Below the pieces are notes generated by a model that worked only from the letters and a program-made list of their open reading frames with translations, had not been told where the DNA came from and searched no databases. This document shows, piece by piece, positions 7,077-14,611 of a stretch of 31,673 nucleotides of DNA (positions are counted from its first letter, which is position 1; the number at the start of each line of letters is the position of its first letter). The translations under genes were made by a program, and so were the position numbers. The DNA is from JACJXF01 sp964349045 (GTDB lineage Bacteria > Bacteroidota > Bacteroidia > Bacteroidales > GCA-2748055), in the NCBI GenBank assembly GCA_964349045.1, contig CAYGFI010000039.1, positions 1-31,673 on the forward strand, written 5' to 3'.

Positions 7077-8057
7077 ATGAATGATCTGTATCCTCTTAAA
7101 TTCACTCCCATTTTAAAAGATAAAATCTGGGGAGGAAAAAAAATAAATACCCTTCTGCATAAAAAGGATGCTTCTGATCGATGTGGCGAAAGCTGGGAAA
7201 TATCTTGTGTTGAAGGAGATATTTCGGTTGTAGGTGAAGGCCTTTTGGCCGGTAATACACTTTCCGAACTTATCGAAATATACATGGGCGATCTCGTTGG
7301 AGATAAAGTTTTTGATAAATTCGGGCTTGAATTCCCTCTGCTTTTAAAATATATTGATGCGGATGATTTCCTTAGTATTCAGGTTCATCCGGACGACATA
7401 ACCGCACTCGAACGACACAATTCTTTCGGAAAAACTGAGATGTGGTATATCATTCAGTCGGAGCCGGGAGCCGAACTTATTTCAGGATTTACCCAACCAC
7501 TTGATAAAATATCTTTCACGGAATTAATGGCATCAGGCCACCTGGAAAGTGTATTAAATTACGAAAAAGTAAGTCCCGGTGATGTTTATTTTATGCCTGC
7601 CGGCAGGGTTCACGCAATAGGTCCGGGAATCCTGCTTGCTGAGATTCAGCAATCATCGGATATCACCTACCGTATTTACGACTTCAACCGCAAAGATGAT
7701 CATGGAAATACGAGAGATCTGCAAACCGACTGGGCTTTGGACGCGATTGATTACAAGGTTCATGAATCCTACAAAACAGTATATCCGATTATTGAAAATA
7801 AAACTGTAAATGCTGTCAGTTGCAGATACTTCAACACAAATGTTATGAATTTCACCAGGCCGGTGGAAAAAGATTTTAGTTTAATTGACTCTTTTGTAAT
7901 TTATATGTGCACCGAAGGTAAAGGTGAGATTTTATATGGTGATGGAGGTTCAGTGAGTTTTATGAAGGGGGAAACGATTTTAATTCCGGCTTTACTAAAA
8001 GAATTGATAATTAAGCCGGCCGTGCCTTCTACACTGCTGGAGGTGTTTATTATGTGA
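7077..8057 (+). CDS. manA: Mannose-6-phosphate isomerase, class I
   Basis: Zinc enzyme interconverting mannose 6-phosphate and fructose 6-phosphate, feeding GDP-mannose and cell-surface glycan synthesis. Seen: 326 residues, the short bacterial type I form. LKDKIWGGKK near residue 13, then SIQVHPDD (Gln102 and His104), FGKTEMWYI (Glu121) and GRVHAIGPG (His179) supply the expected zinc ligands. The C-terminal cupin half carries GEILYGDGG and KGETILIPA. ATG start at 7077. A perfect tandem 8-mer begins right after the stop codon, and engB follows in the same direction. Confidence 0.95.
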   Translation: MNDLYPLKFTPILKDKIWGGKKINTLLHKKDASDRCGESWEISCVEGDISVVGEGLLAGNTLSELIEIYMGDLVGDKVFDKFGLEFPLLLKYIDADDFLSIQVHPDDITALERHNSFGKTEMWYIIQSEPGAELISGFTQPLDKISFTELMASGHLESVLNYEKVSPGDVYFMPAGRVHAIGPGILLAEIQQSSDITYRIYDFNRKDDHGNTRDLQTDWALDAIDYKVHESYKTVYPIIENKTVNAVSCRYFNTNVMNFTRPVEKDFSLIDSFVIYMCTEGKGEILYGDGGSVSFMKGETILIPALLKELIIKPAVPSTLLEVFIM

Positions 8058-8062
8058 TGGGA

Positions 8063-8107
8063 TTACGGAGTTACGGAGTTACGGAGTTACGGAGTTACGG
8101 AGTTACG
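8063..8107. repeat. Tandem 8-mer (TTACGGAG), about 5.6 copies
   Basis: Perfect head-to-tail copies of TTACGGAG from 8063, with full units at 8063, 8071, 8079, 8087 and 8095 and a partial sixth, in the 90-bp spacer between manA and engB. It is followed by GTGTCACGAAC, which resembles the GTGACG-type arrays elsewhere in the window. No stem-loop potential of its own; function unknown. Confidence 0.9.
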
Positions 8108-8147
8108 TGTCACGAACCTGAAATACAGGATAAGGTTTTTTAAAAAC

Positions 8148-8756
8148 ATGATCATAAAATCCGCCATTTTCGAAAAGAGCAGCGCCAGAATTTCTGAGTG
8201 TCCCACCGGACATCGTCCTGAGTTTGCCTTTATTGGTCGCTCGAATGTGGGAAAATCTTCTCTCATCAATATGCTTACCGGACAAAATGGGCTTGCAAAG
8301 ACTTCTGTTTCACCGGGGAAAACAAGACTCATCAACCATTTTATGATCAATGATCAATGGTTTCTGGTAGATTTACCGGGATATGGATACGCGAAAGTAA
8401 GTAAATCAATGAAAGTTGAGTTTGCTAAAATCATAAAAAATTACATACTCAAACGGGAAAACCTGTCTTGTCTTTTCATCCTGATCGACGGTCGGCTGGA
8501 ACCGCGGGAAAATGATCTGGAATTTATTAACTGGTGCGGTACAAATGAGGTTCCTCTGGTTTTGATTTACACCAAAACAGATAAACTTGCAACACGGGAG
8601 TTCAATATAAATAAGAAAAAAATGGAAGCAAAACTTATGGAAACCTGGGACGAACTGCCAACAAGTTTCGTAACCTCGGCAATTAAAAAGACCGGGCGCG
8701 AGGAGGTCCTTGATTTCATTCATTTTGTATTGCATGATAAAAAAGCTAACAATTAA
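8148..8756 (+). CDS. engB: Ribosome biogenesis GTPase EngB (YihA/YsxC)
   Basis: Essential GTPase that helps assemble the 50S subunit. Seen: 202 residues. G1 P-loop GRSNVGKSSLIN starts at residue 30; SPGKTRLINHF is the G2/switch I region; G3 is DLPGYGYAKVS; G4 is TKTDK and G5 is TSAIKKTGREEV. The G3 DLPGYGYA form is diagnostic for EngB among TRAFAC GTPases. ATG start at 8148, which gives the usual N-terminus with a short beta strand before the P-loop. Located between manA and prs, all on the plus strand. Confidence 0.96.
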   Translation: MIIKSAIFEKSSARISECPTGHRPEFAFIGRSNVGKSSLINMLTGQNGLAKTSVSPGKTRLINHFMINDQWFLVDLPGYGYAKVSKSMKVEFAKIIKNYILKRENLSCLFILIDGRLEPRENDLEFINWCGTNEVPLVLIYTKTDKLATREFNINKKKMEAKLMETWDELPTSFVTSAIKKTGREEVLDFIHFVLHDKKANN

Positions 8757-8789
8757 TGAACATTGGTTAAGTTTTGCCTTAAGAATTTT

Positions 8790-8797
8790 TACATTTG
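8790..8797 (+). promoter_or_regulatory. -7 box (TACATTTG) for prs
   Basis: Exact TAnnTTTG match 33 bp upstream of the prs ATG, after the end of engB. TTTTG at 8772-8776 is too close to be a standard -33 element, so the upstream half is unclear. Confidence 0.45.
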
Positions 8798-8830
8798 CCT
8801 CAGATTTGAATAAAACTTTTTACTGGCATT

Positions 8831-9769
8831 ATGAGAGCGTATACACCTATTAAATTCTTCGCCGGAAGAGCAACTCAACCACTCGCTGAAAAAATCGCAA
8901 AGTCTTTTGGCGCTGAACTTGGCAAAACCAATGTAATAGAATTCAGTGATGGTGAGCTTCAGCCTCATTATGAAGAGTCGGTGAGAGGATGTACGGTATT
9001 TATTATTCAATCCACACAGCCACCAGCCGAGAATCTTCTTGAACTTCTTCTGATGATCGATGCTGCGAAAAGGGCAAGTGCCTATAAAATAGTAGCTGTA
9101 CTACCTTACTTTGGATATGGCCGGCAGGACCGGAAAGATCGTCCGCGTTCCTCTATCGGCGCCAAGCTGATTTCAGACCTGCTCATGGCATCAGGCGTTG
9201 ACCGGGTAATGACTATGGATATGCACGCCGATCAGTTACAGGGTTTTTTCAACGTTCCGGTCGATCATCTTTATGCTTCCACTATTTTCGTGCCTTATAT
9301 TAAAGAACTGGGGCTCGAAGATCTGGCCATTGCTGCTCCCGATATGGGAGGTACCAAGAGAGCCAACGCTTATTCGCGTTTCCTCGATTCACAGATGGTG
9401 ATTTGCTATAAAATAAGAAAGAAACCCAATGTGGTCGAAGAAATCAGGGCCATCGGTGATATGGAAGGAAAAAATATTTTTATTGTCGACGACATGATCG
9501 ACACTGCAGGAACCGTTTGTCTCGCTGCTGAAATGATGGTTAATGAAGGCGCAAAATCCGTTCGTGTTGTAGCAACACATCCCGTTCTATCAGGCCCTGC
9601 TTATGATCGTATCAATAATTCCCTCATAGCCGAAGTAATTGTAACTGATTCAATCCCGATTCAAAACCTTTGTCCGAAAATAAAAGTTCTCTCCATCGCC
9701 GATCTGTTCGCGGAGGTGATTAATAAAGTATACAATTATCAGTCGATTAGTTCGCATTTTATAATATAA
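8831..9769 (+). CDS. prs: Ribose-phosphate pyrophosphokinase
   Basis: Makes PRPP from ribose 5-phosphate and ATP, the entry to purine, pyrimidine, histidine and NAD synthesis; cytoplasmic hexamer. Seen: 312 residues, normal length. FAGRATQPLAEKIA and the FSDGELQPHYEESVRG segment lie at the N-terminus, the ATP region is LPYFGYGRQDRKDRPRSSIG, and the MTMDMHADQLQGFF signature and PDMGGTKRANAYS follow. The PRPP-binding loop is FIVDDMIDTAGT near residues 217-228. ATG start at 8831. It is followed by rplY after 98 bp that holds a promoter box. Confidence 0.97.
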   Translation: MRAYTPIKFFAGRATQPLAEKIAKSFGAELGKTNVIEFSDGELQPHYEESVRGCTVFIIQSTQPPAENLLELLLMIDAAKRASAYKIVAVLPYFGYGRQDRKDRPRSSIGAKLISDLLMASGVDRVMTMDMHADQLQGFFNVPVDHLYASTIFVPYIKELGLEDLAIAAPDMGGTKRANAYSRFLDSQMVICYKIRKKPNVVEEIRAIGDMEGKNIFIVDDMIDTAGTVCLAAEMMVNEGAKSVRVVATHPVLSGPAYDRINNSLIAEVIVTDSIPIQNLCPKIKVLSIADLFAEVINKVYNYQSISSHFII

Positions 9770-9773
9770 GTAC

Positions 9774-9781
9774 TATATTTG
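9774..9781 (+). promoter_or_regulatory. -7 box (TATATTTG) for rplY, with a TTCG -33-like element
   Basis: Exact TAnnTTTG match. A TTCG at 9751-9754 lies exactly 19 bp upstream, the usual spacing to the TTTG -33 element. The 86-bp stretch to the rplY ATG would be a fairly long leader; I saw no clear riboswitch or terminator fold in it. Confidence 0.5.
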
Positions 9782-9867
9782 CACTCCTTTTTAAGGAAAA
9801 AATATGTATTCCCGGTGTGATGGGGAATTATCATGATTATTAATTCTTAGTAGCACAAATTTACTTT

Positions 9868-10494
9868 ATGAAAACAATTGAAATTGCAGTAAAGAAGCGC
9901 GTTAAAACCGGTAAAACGGATACCCGCAATCTTAGAAAAGGAGAAAATGTTCCCTGTGTTCTTTATGGTGGGGAAAAAGTTTTACATTTCTATGCACACA
10001 AGAACGAATTCAGAAAACTGGTTTACACTCCCGAACCATTGATCGTTCACCTTAACATTGATGGCGAGAAGCACGAAGCAATTATGCAGGCTTTACAGTT
10101 CCATCCCGTTTCAGACCACATCAATCATATTGATTTTATTGAGGTTGATGAAAAGAAACCGGTTATCATTAATATCCCTATCGAACTCACCGGTAGCTGT
10201 ATCGGGGTGAAAAATGGTGGTAAACTCCGTGAAAAAAGAAGATACCTGAAAGTTCGGGGTTTTGTTAAAAATCTTCCGGAAGTTCTTGAAATTGATATGA
10301 CAAATATTGATATCGGTCATGTCATTAAAGTAGGAGATCTCTCCTATCCTGATATCGAACTGCTCGATCCGGCCCGTTCCATGGTTGTCGCAATAATTTC
10401 ATCGCGTCTGGCTGCTAAAGGCATGGGTGAAGAAGAGGTGGTTGTTGCTCCGGTTGTTGAAGAAGCTCCTGCTGCTGAAGAACCTGAAAAATAG
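9868..10494 (+). CDS. rplY: Ribosomal protein bL25, CTC/TL5 form
   Basis: 5S rRNA-binding protein of the 50S subunit. Seen: 208 residues, the long form with an L25 domain in about the first 95 residues (KRVKTGKTDTRNLRKGENVPCVLYGG, given here as the visible opening spread over residues 9-34, then HPVSDHINHIDFIEVD) and a TL5 beta domain after it (PIELTGSCIGVKNGGKLREKR in the centre, spread over about 110-131, and SYPDIELLDPARSMVVAI). The C-terminus is an acidic, alanine- and valine-rich tail, a usual trait of this form in Bacteroidota. ATG start at 9868. The pth gene follows after 25 bp, so co-transcription is likely. Confidence 0.95.
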   Translation: MKTIEIAVKKRVKTGKTDTRNLRKGENVPCVLYGGEKVLHFYAHKNEFRKLVYTPEPLIVHLNIDGEKHEAIMQALQFHPVSDHINHIDFIEVDEKKPVIINIPIELTGSCIGVKNGGKLREKRRYLKVRGFVKNLPEVLEIDMTNIDIGHVIKVGDLSYPDIELLDPARSMVVAIISSRLAAKGMGEEEVVVAPVVEEAPAAEEPEK

Positions 10495-10519
10495 GCTTGT
10501 TACTTAACCTTCCTGAAAA

Positions 10520-11083
10520 TTGAAATACCTTATTACAGGACTGGGAAATATTGGGAATGAGTATGCTCACACCCGACATAATATAGGATTCGATGTATTG
10601 GATGCTCTCGCAAGGGCATCCAATATTTCTTTTGAGGATGGCCGTTACGGTTTTACAACTCTTTATAAATTTAAAGGTAAATCTCTCCTGTTGTTAAAGC
10701 CTTCAACATACGTTAACCTCAGCGGGAAAGCTGTAGATTACTGGTTGAAAAAACACAAAATCCCTTCCGAAAACCTGCTTCTTGTTGTTGACGATATCGC
10801 TTTGCCTTTCGGCGTTTTGAGACTTAAACCCAGGGGAGGCGATGCCGGGCATAACGGCCTTATCAATGTATCTGAAGTTCTTGGTACCAGCAACTTTGCA
10901 CGTCTTCGCTTCGGTATTGGTAACAATTTTCCCATGGGCTACCAGGTAGATTATGTACTCAGTCAGTTTACTGATGAAGAAAAAAACATGCTTCCGGCAC
11001 GCGTACTCCTGGCAGGAGACATTATCCGGTCATTTGTTGCATCGGGAGTTGAGATTACGATGAATCTTTATAATAATAAGTAG
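10520..11083 (+). CDS. pth: Peptidyl-tRNA hydrolase
   Basis: Cleaves peptidyl-tRNA released from stalled ribosomes. Seen: 187 residues. LITGLGNIGNEYAHTRHNIGFD at the N-terminus spans residues 4-25 and includes Asn10 and catalytic His20. Further on are KPSTYVNLSGKAV, VVDDIALPFGVLRLKP with the catalytic-site Asp pair, and the GGDAGHNGL signature near 110-118. The start codon is TTG at 10520. This gives the expected MKYLITGLGN beginning, and no ATG is available nearby. It lies 25 bp after rplY, a pairing widespread in bacteria. A GTGACG repeat array begins 17 bp after the stop. Confidence 0.95.
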   Translation: MKYLITGLGNIGNEYAHTRHNIGFDVLDALARASNISFEDGRYGFTTLYKFKGKSLLLLKPSTYVNLSGKAVDYWLKKHKIPSENLLLVVDDIALPFGVLRLKPRGGDAGHNGLINVSEVLGTSNFARLRFGIGNNFPMGYQVDYVLSQFTDEEKNMLPARVLLAGDIIRSFVASGVEITMNLYNNK

Positions 11084-11099
11084 AATCAAGTCTGATTGG

Positions 11100-11136
11100 C
11101 TTCGTGACGTCGTGACGTTGTGACGTCGTGACGAAG
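11100..11136. repeat. GTGACG tandem array (period 8) after pth
   Basis: Four GTGACG cores at 11104, 11112, 11120 and 11128, separated by TC, TT and TC, and bounded by CTTCG and CGAAG that could pair as a short outer stem. It is one member of a dispersed family (also at 16758, 18051, 23893, 24631 and 24743). Confidence 0.85.
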
Positions 11137-11300
11137 AGAAGAGAGTGACCAGGTAACATAGAGACATCAAACAATATTAAGTGTGAACTCCATTGTTATC
11201 GCGTCACGGCCGTAACACTTAACAAAATTAATCCACACTTCCGTTAACAAACAAAAATGTTAACTTGTTGTTAAATATAAGTTCCAATCAAAATCAAAGC

Positions 11301-11308
11301 TACCTTTG
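11301..11308 (+). promoter_or_regulatory. -7 box (TACCTTTG) immediately upstream of the histidine kinase
   Basis: Exact TAnnTTTG match only 9 bp before the ATG at 11318. With the usual distance to the start site, the transcript would begin almost at the start codon. No -33 TTTG at standard spacing is seen. Confidence 0.45.
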
Positions 11309-11317
11309 CAATAAAAA

Positions 11318-12589
11318 ATGGGTAAAAGTACCATCCGGGCAATCATTATTTTCGCTTCGCTTTCTCTCGGGGGATTGATCACCACGCAGACATTCTGGGT
11401 AAAAAACGCCATAGATCTTGCTGAAGAGCAGCACGACCACCGGGTAGACCTTGCCCTGGATGATGTTCTGGCAGAACTGATCGACACGAGCGGTATAACT
11501 CTTCGTAAATCAGAGATGATGTACAATGATCACCTGACCGACATCGGGAATTTCTTTCATGTTGTAGATACCCTAAAACTTCACAAGCTGCTTATAAAAT
11601 ATATCAGTTATCATGCTCTCGACAACCGGTTTAGATATTATATTGTAAAAACATCTAACGACTCTGTAATTTATTCCTATGGAAAGAAATCGGACAATCT
11701 TGCCGGATTGAAAGTTCATAAAGCTTGTCTGCACTGCGCCTATAAGAAGGACTATTATCATCTTGCCCTGTGTTTCCCTTATCAGACAAAGCAAACTCTT
11801 GCCGGAATGTCGGCATGGCTTGGCCTTTCGACAATTTTCCTGATCATAGTAATCCTTAGTTTTTATTATACGATCACTACCATTATAAAACAGAAAAAAA
11901 TATCTGAGATAAGGGATGATCTGATCAACAATATCACGCATGAATTTAAAACGCCTATTGCTACTATCTCTCTGGCATCTGAAGTTCTTTTGAATTCAGG
12001 GGATAAATTAAGCCTCGACCGAACCCTGAAGTATGCCCGGATCATATATGACGAAAATGGCCGCATGCGTTCACAGGTCGACAAGGTTCTGCAGATGGCA
12101 TCAATGGACCGCGGGGAACTGAGGCTCGATACATCAATGATTAACATGAATGAGTTCATTCAAAACGTTGTAAATAATTTGTGTCTTGAACATTGTGAGA
12201 AAACAGTTCAAGTTGACTACCACCTCGAAGCCTCCCACGACAGCTTGTTTGCAGATCCTGTTCAGTTAGCCAACGTGATTACCAACCTGGTCAATAACGC
12301 GATAAAATACTCCCCTGAAGAGCTGCATATTAGCATCAGGAGCCGCAATGAAAAAAACAATTTTGTTTTCTCGGTGGAAGATAAGGGAATCGGAATAAGC
12401 AAAGAAAATATAAAGTACATTTTCGATAAATTTTACCGGGTACCAACGGGTGATGTGCACAATGTGAAAGGCTTTGGTCTTGGACTGTTTTATGTAAAAA
12501 CGATCGTAGAAGCACATAAAGGCAGAGTGATTGTTGAGAGTGAAAAGGGAAAAGGCACGAGATTTGAGGTGTTTCTTCCGTTTAGTTAG
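11318..12589 (+). CDS. Sensor histidine kinase (RprX-like)
   Basis: Membrane histidine kinase. Seen: 423 residues. TM1 is at about residues 7-24, followed by a periplasmic domain to about 165, TM2 (WLGLSTIFLIIVILSFYYTI) and no obvious HAMP. The H box NNITHEFKTPIATI has phospho-acceptor His208. The ATPase domain has the N box (NVITNLVNNAIKYSP), G1 (VEDKGIGIS), F box (FDKFYRV) and G2 (GFGLGLFYVK). The periplasmic domain contains Cys137-Leu-His-Cys140 and Cys152, a possible redox or metal site. The response regulator follows after 121 bp. The pairing and layout resemble Bacteroides RprX/RprY, but orthology is not proven, so no symbol is given. A promoter box lies 9 bp upstream. Confidence 0.94.
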   Translation: MGKSTIRAIIIFASLSLGGLITTQTFWVKNAIDLAEEQHDHRVDLALDDVLAELIDTSGITLRKSEMMYNDHLTDIGNFFHVVDTLKLHKLLIKYISYHALDNRFRYYIVKTSNDSVIYSYGKKSDNLAGLKVHKACLHCAYKKDYYHLALCFPYQTKQTLAGMSAWLGLSTIFLIIVILSFYYTITTIIKQKKISEIRDDLINNITHEFKTPIATISLASEVLLNSGDKLSLDRTLKYARIIYDENGRMRSQVDKVLQMASMDRGELRLDTSMINMNEFIQNVVNNLCLEHCEKTVQVDYHLEASHDSLFADPVQLANVITNLVNNAIKYSPEELHISIRSRNEKNNFVFSVEDKGIGISKENIKYIFDKFYRVPTGDVHNVKGFGLGLFYVKTIVEAHKGRVIVESEKGKGTRFEVFLPFS

Positions 12590-12607
12590 GAGAATTAAAG
12601 ATAAGTA

Positions 12608-12661
12608 TTAAGCGCAAAGGCGCCAGGGCGCAAAGCAAAACGCAATAATTTTTTTTGCGCT
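12608..12661. repeat. TTAAGCGCAAAG-type repeat with terminal inverted arms
   Basis: AGCGCAAA at 12611-12618 and TTTGCGCT at 12654-12661 are perfect 8-bp inverted arms. Between them are two more CGCAAAG/CGCAA direct copies and an 8-T run. The motif ATTAAGCGCA recurs at about 20420 and 20451. It lies between the kinase and its response regulator and could act as an intra-operon attenuator; this is inference. Confidence 0.6.
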
Positions 12662-12710
12662 GTTGTCTTTGCTCCTCAGAACTTTTCCACTTGATTTTTT
12701 TATATGCGAA

Positions 12711-13427
12711 ATGAAAAATAAAACCGCGAAAATCCTCCTTGTCGAAGATGACACCAACCTGGGAATTGTTCTTTCCGACTTCCTTGAGATATGTAATTAC
12801 GAAGTTATGCTGGCCACCGACGGAATAGCAGGAATGGAGTTTTTTAAAAACGGGGAATTCGATTTATGCCTGCTTGACGTAATGTTACCATATAAGGACG
12901 GATACACCATAGCTGAAGAAATCCGTAATATAAATCCGGAGATCCCGATTATTTTTCTCACTGCAAAAAACATGGAAAAAGATAAGATAAGGGGTCTGAA
13001 AACCGGGGCGGACGATTACATCACAAAACCTTTCAGTACTGAAGAGCTGAGCCTGAGAATTGAAGCTATTTTACGCAGATCGAAATATTCCATAATCAAA
13101 AATGAATTGCCTTCAGTATTTACAATCGGAAAATTCAGCTTTGATTATAACAACCATATTCTGAGTTCCCCACCTGGCGAAGTACGGTTAACCCGTAAAG
13201 AAGCGGAGGTGCTTCGCTTGCTTAGCATAAACATGAACCAGCTGGTGCGAAGAGAGATCGTACTGAAAAATATATGGGGAGAGGATGATTACTTCATGGG
13301 AAGAAGTATGGACGTGTATATCACAAAATTACGCAAGTTTCTGAGCTACGATCCTAATGTTTCAATCGTTAATATTCCACGTACCGGGTTTAAACTTGAG
13401 GTGAAGGAAAAGGTTAATCCCAAATAA
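12711..13427 (+). CDS. OmpR/PhoB-family response regulator (RprY-like)
   Basis: DNA-binding partner of the kinase before it. Seen: 239 residues from the ATG at 12711. The receiver domain has ILLVEDDTNLG, LCLLDVMLPYKDG with phospho-acceptor Asp56, the FLTAKN Thr switch and DDYITKPFSTEEL with the conserved Lys. The C-terminal winged helix carries VRLTRKEAEVLRLL, RSMDVYITKLRKFL and VSIVNIPRTGFKL. The reading frame extends upstream to 12663, but the added residues are not receiver-like, so the later start is used. The wording of the receiver and winged helix is close to Bacteroides RprY as I recall it. Target genes are unknown. Confidence 0.94.
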   Translation: MKNKTAKILLVEDDTNLGIVLSDFLEICNYEVMLATDGIAGMEFFKNGEFDLCLLDVMLPYKDGYTIAEEIRNINPEIPIIFLTAKNMEKDKIRGLKTGADDYITKPFSTEELSLRIEAILRRSKYSIIKNELPSVFTIGKFSFDYNNHILSSPPGEVRLTRKEAEVLRLLSINMNQLVRREIVLKNIWGEDDYFMGRSMDVYITKLRKFLSYDPNVSIVNIPRTGFKLEVKEKVNPK

Positions 13428-13475
13428 ATCTGCATTTAAAAAATATTTAACCGCGTTCACGCCGCATCTGCGTGT

Positions 13476-13499
13476 TCCCGACGGAATGTCGGGATCTGC
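13476..13499 (+). terminator. Hairpin after the response regulator, possible terminator
   Basis: TCCCGAC (13476-13482) and GTCGGGA (13488-13494) form a perfect 7-bp stem with a GGAAT loop, followed by TCTGCTTTT. It lies 48 bp after the response-regulator stop. The T run is interrupted, so termination is plausible rather than sure. It may also be a dispersed palindromic element. Confidence 0.4.
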
Positions 13500-13685
13500 T
13501 TTTAAAAATTAAGGCCAAATCCCGCTATGGACAATAAAAAAGATCCGGAAATAAAACCACCATCCCACTGCTTTTTCGATTAGTTTTTTCAAAATTTCAG
13601 ACAATAAGTTTGGATAGTGAATCCTAATAAATTATCTTAAAGCCCGTGAAGTTTTGAAAAAATCTATTAAGTTAATAGCGACCCT

Positions 13686-14069
13686 ATGCCGGAGGATTCG
13701 GGAAAACGTATCGATAAATATTTATGGGCCATCAGGATTTTTAAAACCAGGGTTATTGCCACAGAAGCATGCAAGAAAGGGAAAGTCCTGATCGGCGGTG
13801 TCCCCGTTAAGGCTTCACGTCTGGTAAAACAGAATGACATCCTGGAAGTTAAAAAACCTCCTGTAGTTTTTTCTTATGTTGTGAAAGATTTTCCTAAATC
13901 GAGGATTTCTGCTAAACTTGTAAGTGAATTCGTGCAGGATATCACATCCCCCGAAGAATTAAAAAAGCTGGGGATAAATGAAAGCTTTTTTGTTAAACGT
14001 GACAGGGGAACCGGCAGACCGACAAAAAAAGATCGCAGAACCATCGATAATCTCAGAAAAGAAGAATAA
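13686..14069 (+). CDS. hslR: RNA-binding S4 domain protein, Hsp15/HslR-like
   Basis: Known: Hsp15 binds free 50S subunits carrying a stalled nascent chain. Seen: 127 residues. The N-terminal S4 fold is RIDKYLWAIRIFKTRVIA, then EACKKGKVLIGGVPVKASRLVKQND, given here as the visible stretch over residues 28-52, and LEVKKPPVVFSYVV. The basic C-terminal tail includes VKRDRGTGRPTKKDRRTIDN, typical of this group. ATG at 13686. The last base of its stop codon (14069) is the first base of the next gene's ATG, which implies translational coupling. Related loci place this gene just after pth; here a two-component pair lies between. Confidence 0.9.
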   Translation: MPEDSGKRIDKYLWAIRIFKTRVIATEACKKGKVLIGGVPVKASRLVKQNDILEVKKPPVVFSYVVKDFPKSRISAKLVSEFVQDITSPEELKKLGINESFFVKRDRGTGRPTKKDRRTIDNLRKEE

Positions 14070-14611
14070 TGCTGATAGCAAACCAAAAAAGAAAAGAAAA
14101 CCTGGCAGAGTACCTGCTTTATATGTTTCAGATTGAAGATCTGATCAGGGCTTACAGTTTTGATATCGACCTGTTAGAAGTGAATATTATCAGTAAATTT
14201 GAGCAGCCCTATCATGTCAAAAGAGATATGCGCGAATGGTATATATCGCTTATCTCTATGATGAAAGAGAAAAAACTCACCCGCAAGGGACATATTCCCA
14301 TTGTCCGTTCTCTGATTACCGATCTTGAATCCTTTCACATCAGACTCCTCCATGATGAAAACGAATCTAAGTACCATAAAGCTTACGCGAAAGTTCAACT
14401 CAGTATCGATTCACTCCGGGCCAAATCGGATGGAAGCAATTACGGGGAAATCGAATTATGTCTGAATGCACTTTATGGCCTGCTCATGTTGCGGCTGACA
14501 AAAAAAACAATAAGTACGGAAACATCTTCGGCATTCGGCCTTATAAGTGAAATGATCGCATTATTATCTGCAAAATACCTTCAGTTTGAGAAGGGAGAAA
14601 AAGAGTTTTAG
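14069..14611 (+). CDS. DUF4924 family protein
   Basis: 180 residues, predicted all-alpha and cytoplasmic with no signal peptide or membrane segment. Seen: the family-typical start LIANQKRKENLAEYLLYMFQ, followed by QIEDLIRAYSFD, KRDMREWYISLISMM and a C-terminal LNALYGLLMLRL helix. The family is found in Bacteroidota and has no known function. Its ATG overlaps the hslR stop by one base, so the two are likely translated together. Its 3' end overlaps the convergent DUF3078 gene by 4 bp. A role linked to translation or ribosome quality control would be a guess from the neighbours. Confidence 0.88.
   Translation: MLIANQKRKENLAEYLLYMFQIEDLIRAYSFDIDLLEVNIISKFEQPYHVKRDMREWYISLISMMKEKKLTRKGHIPIVRSLITDLESFHIRLLHDENESKYHKAYAKVQLSIDSLRAKSDGSNYGEIELCLNALYGLLMLRLTKKTISTETSSAFGLISEMIALLSAKYLQFEKGEKEF

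Noticed and set aside
9782..9867. Riboswitch or autoregulatory leader for rplY
   Set aside because: The 86-bp leader has only a weak TTTTTAAGGAAAAA pairing and no fold I recognise.
11100..11136. Operator for a known regulator (GTGACGTC resembles a palindromic TGACGTC site)
   Set aside because: The same core appears at the ends of genes and inside coding sequence, which fits a repeat family better than a regulator site.
13428..13685. tRNA or small RNA gene in the spacer before hslR
   Set aside because: I found no cloverleaf or conserved tRNA T-loop sequence; only the 7-bp hairpin at 13476-13494 is supported.
11084..13685. Mobile element carrying the two-component genes
   Set aside because: No transposase, integrase or terminal inverted repeats with target-site duplications were found, so only a rearrangement is suggested.
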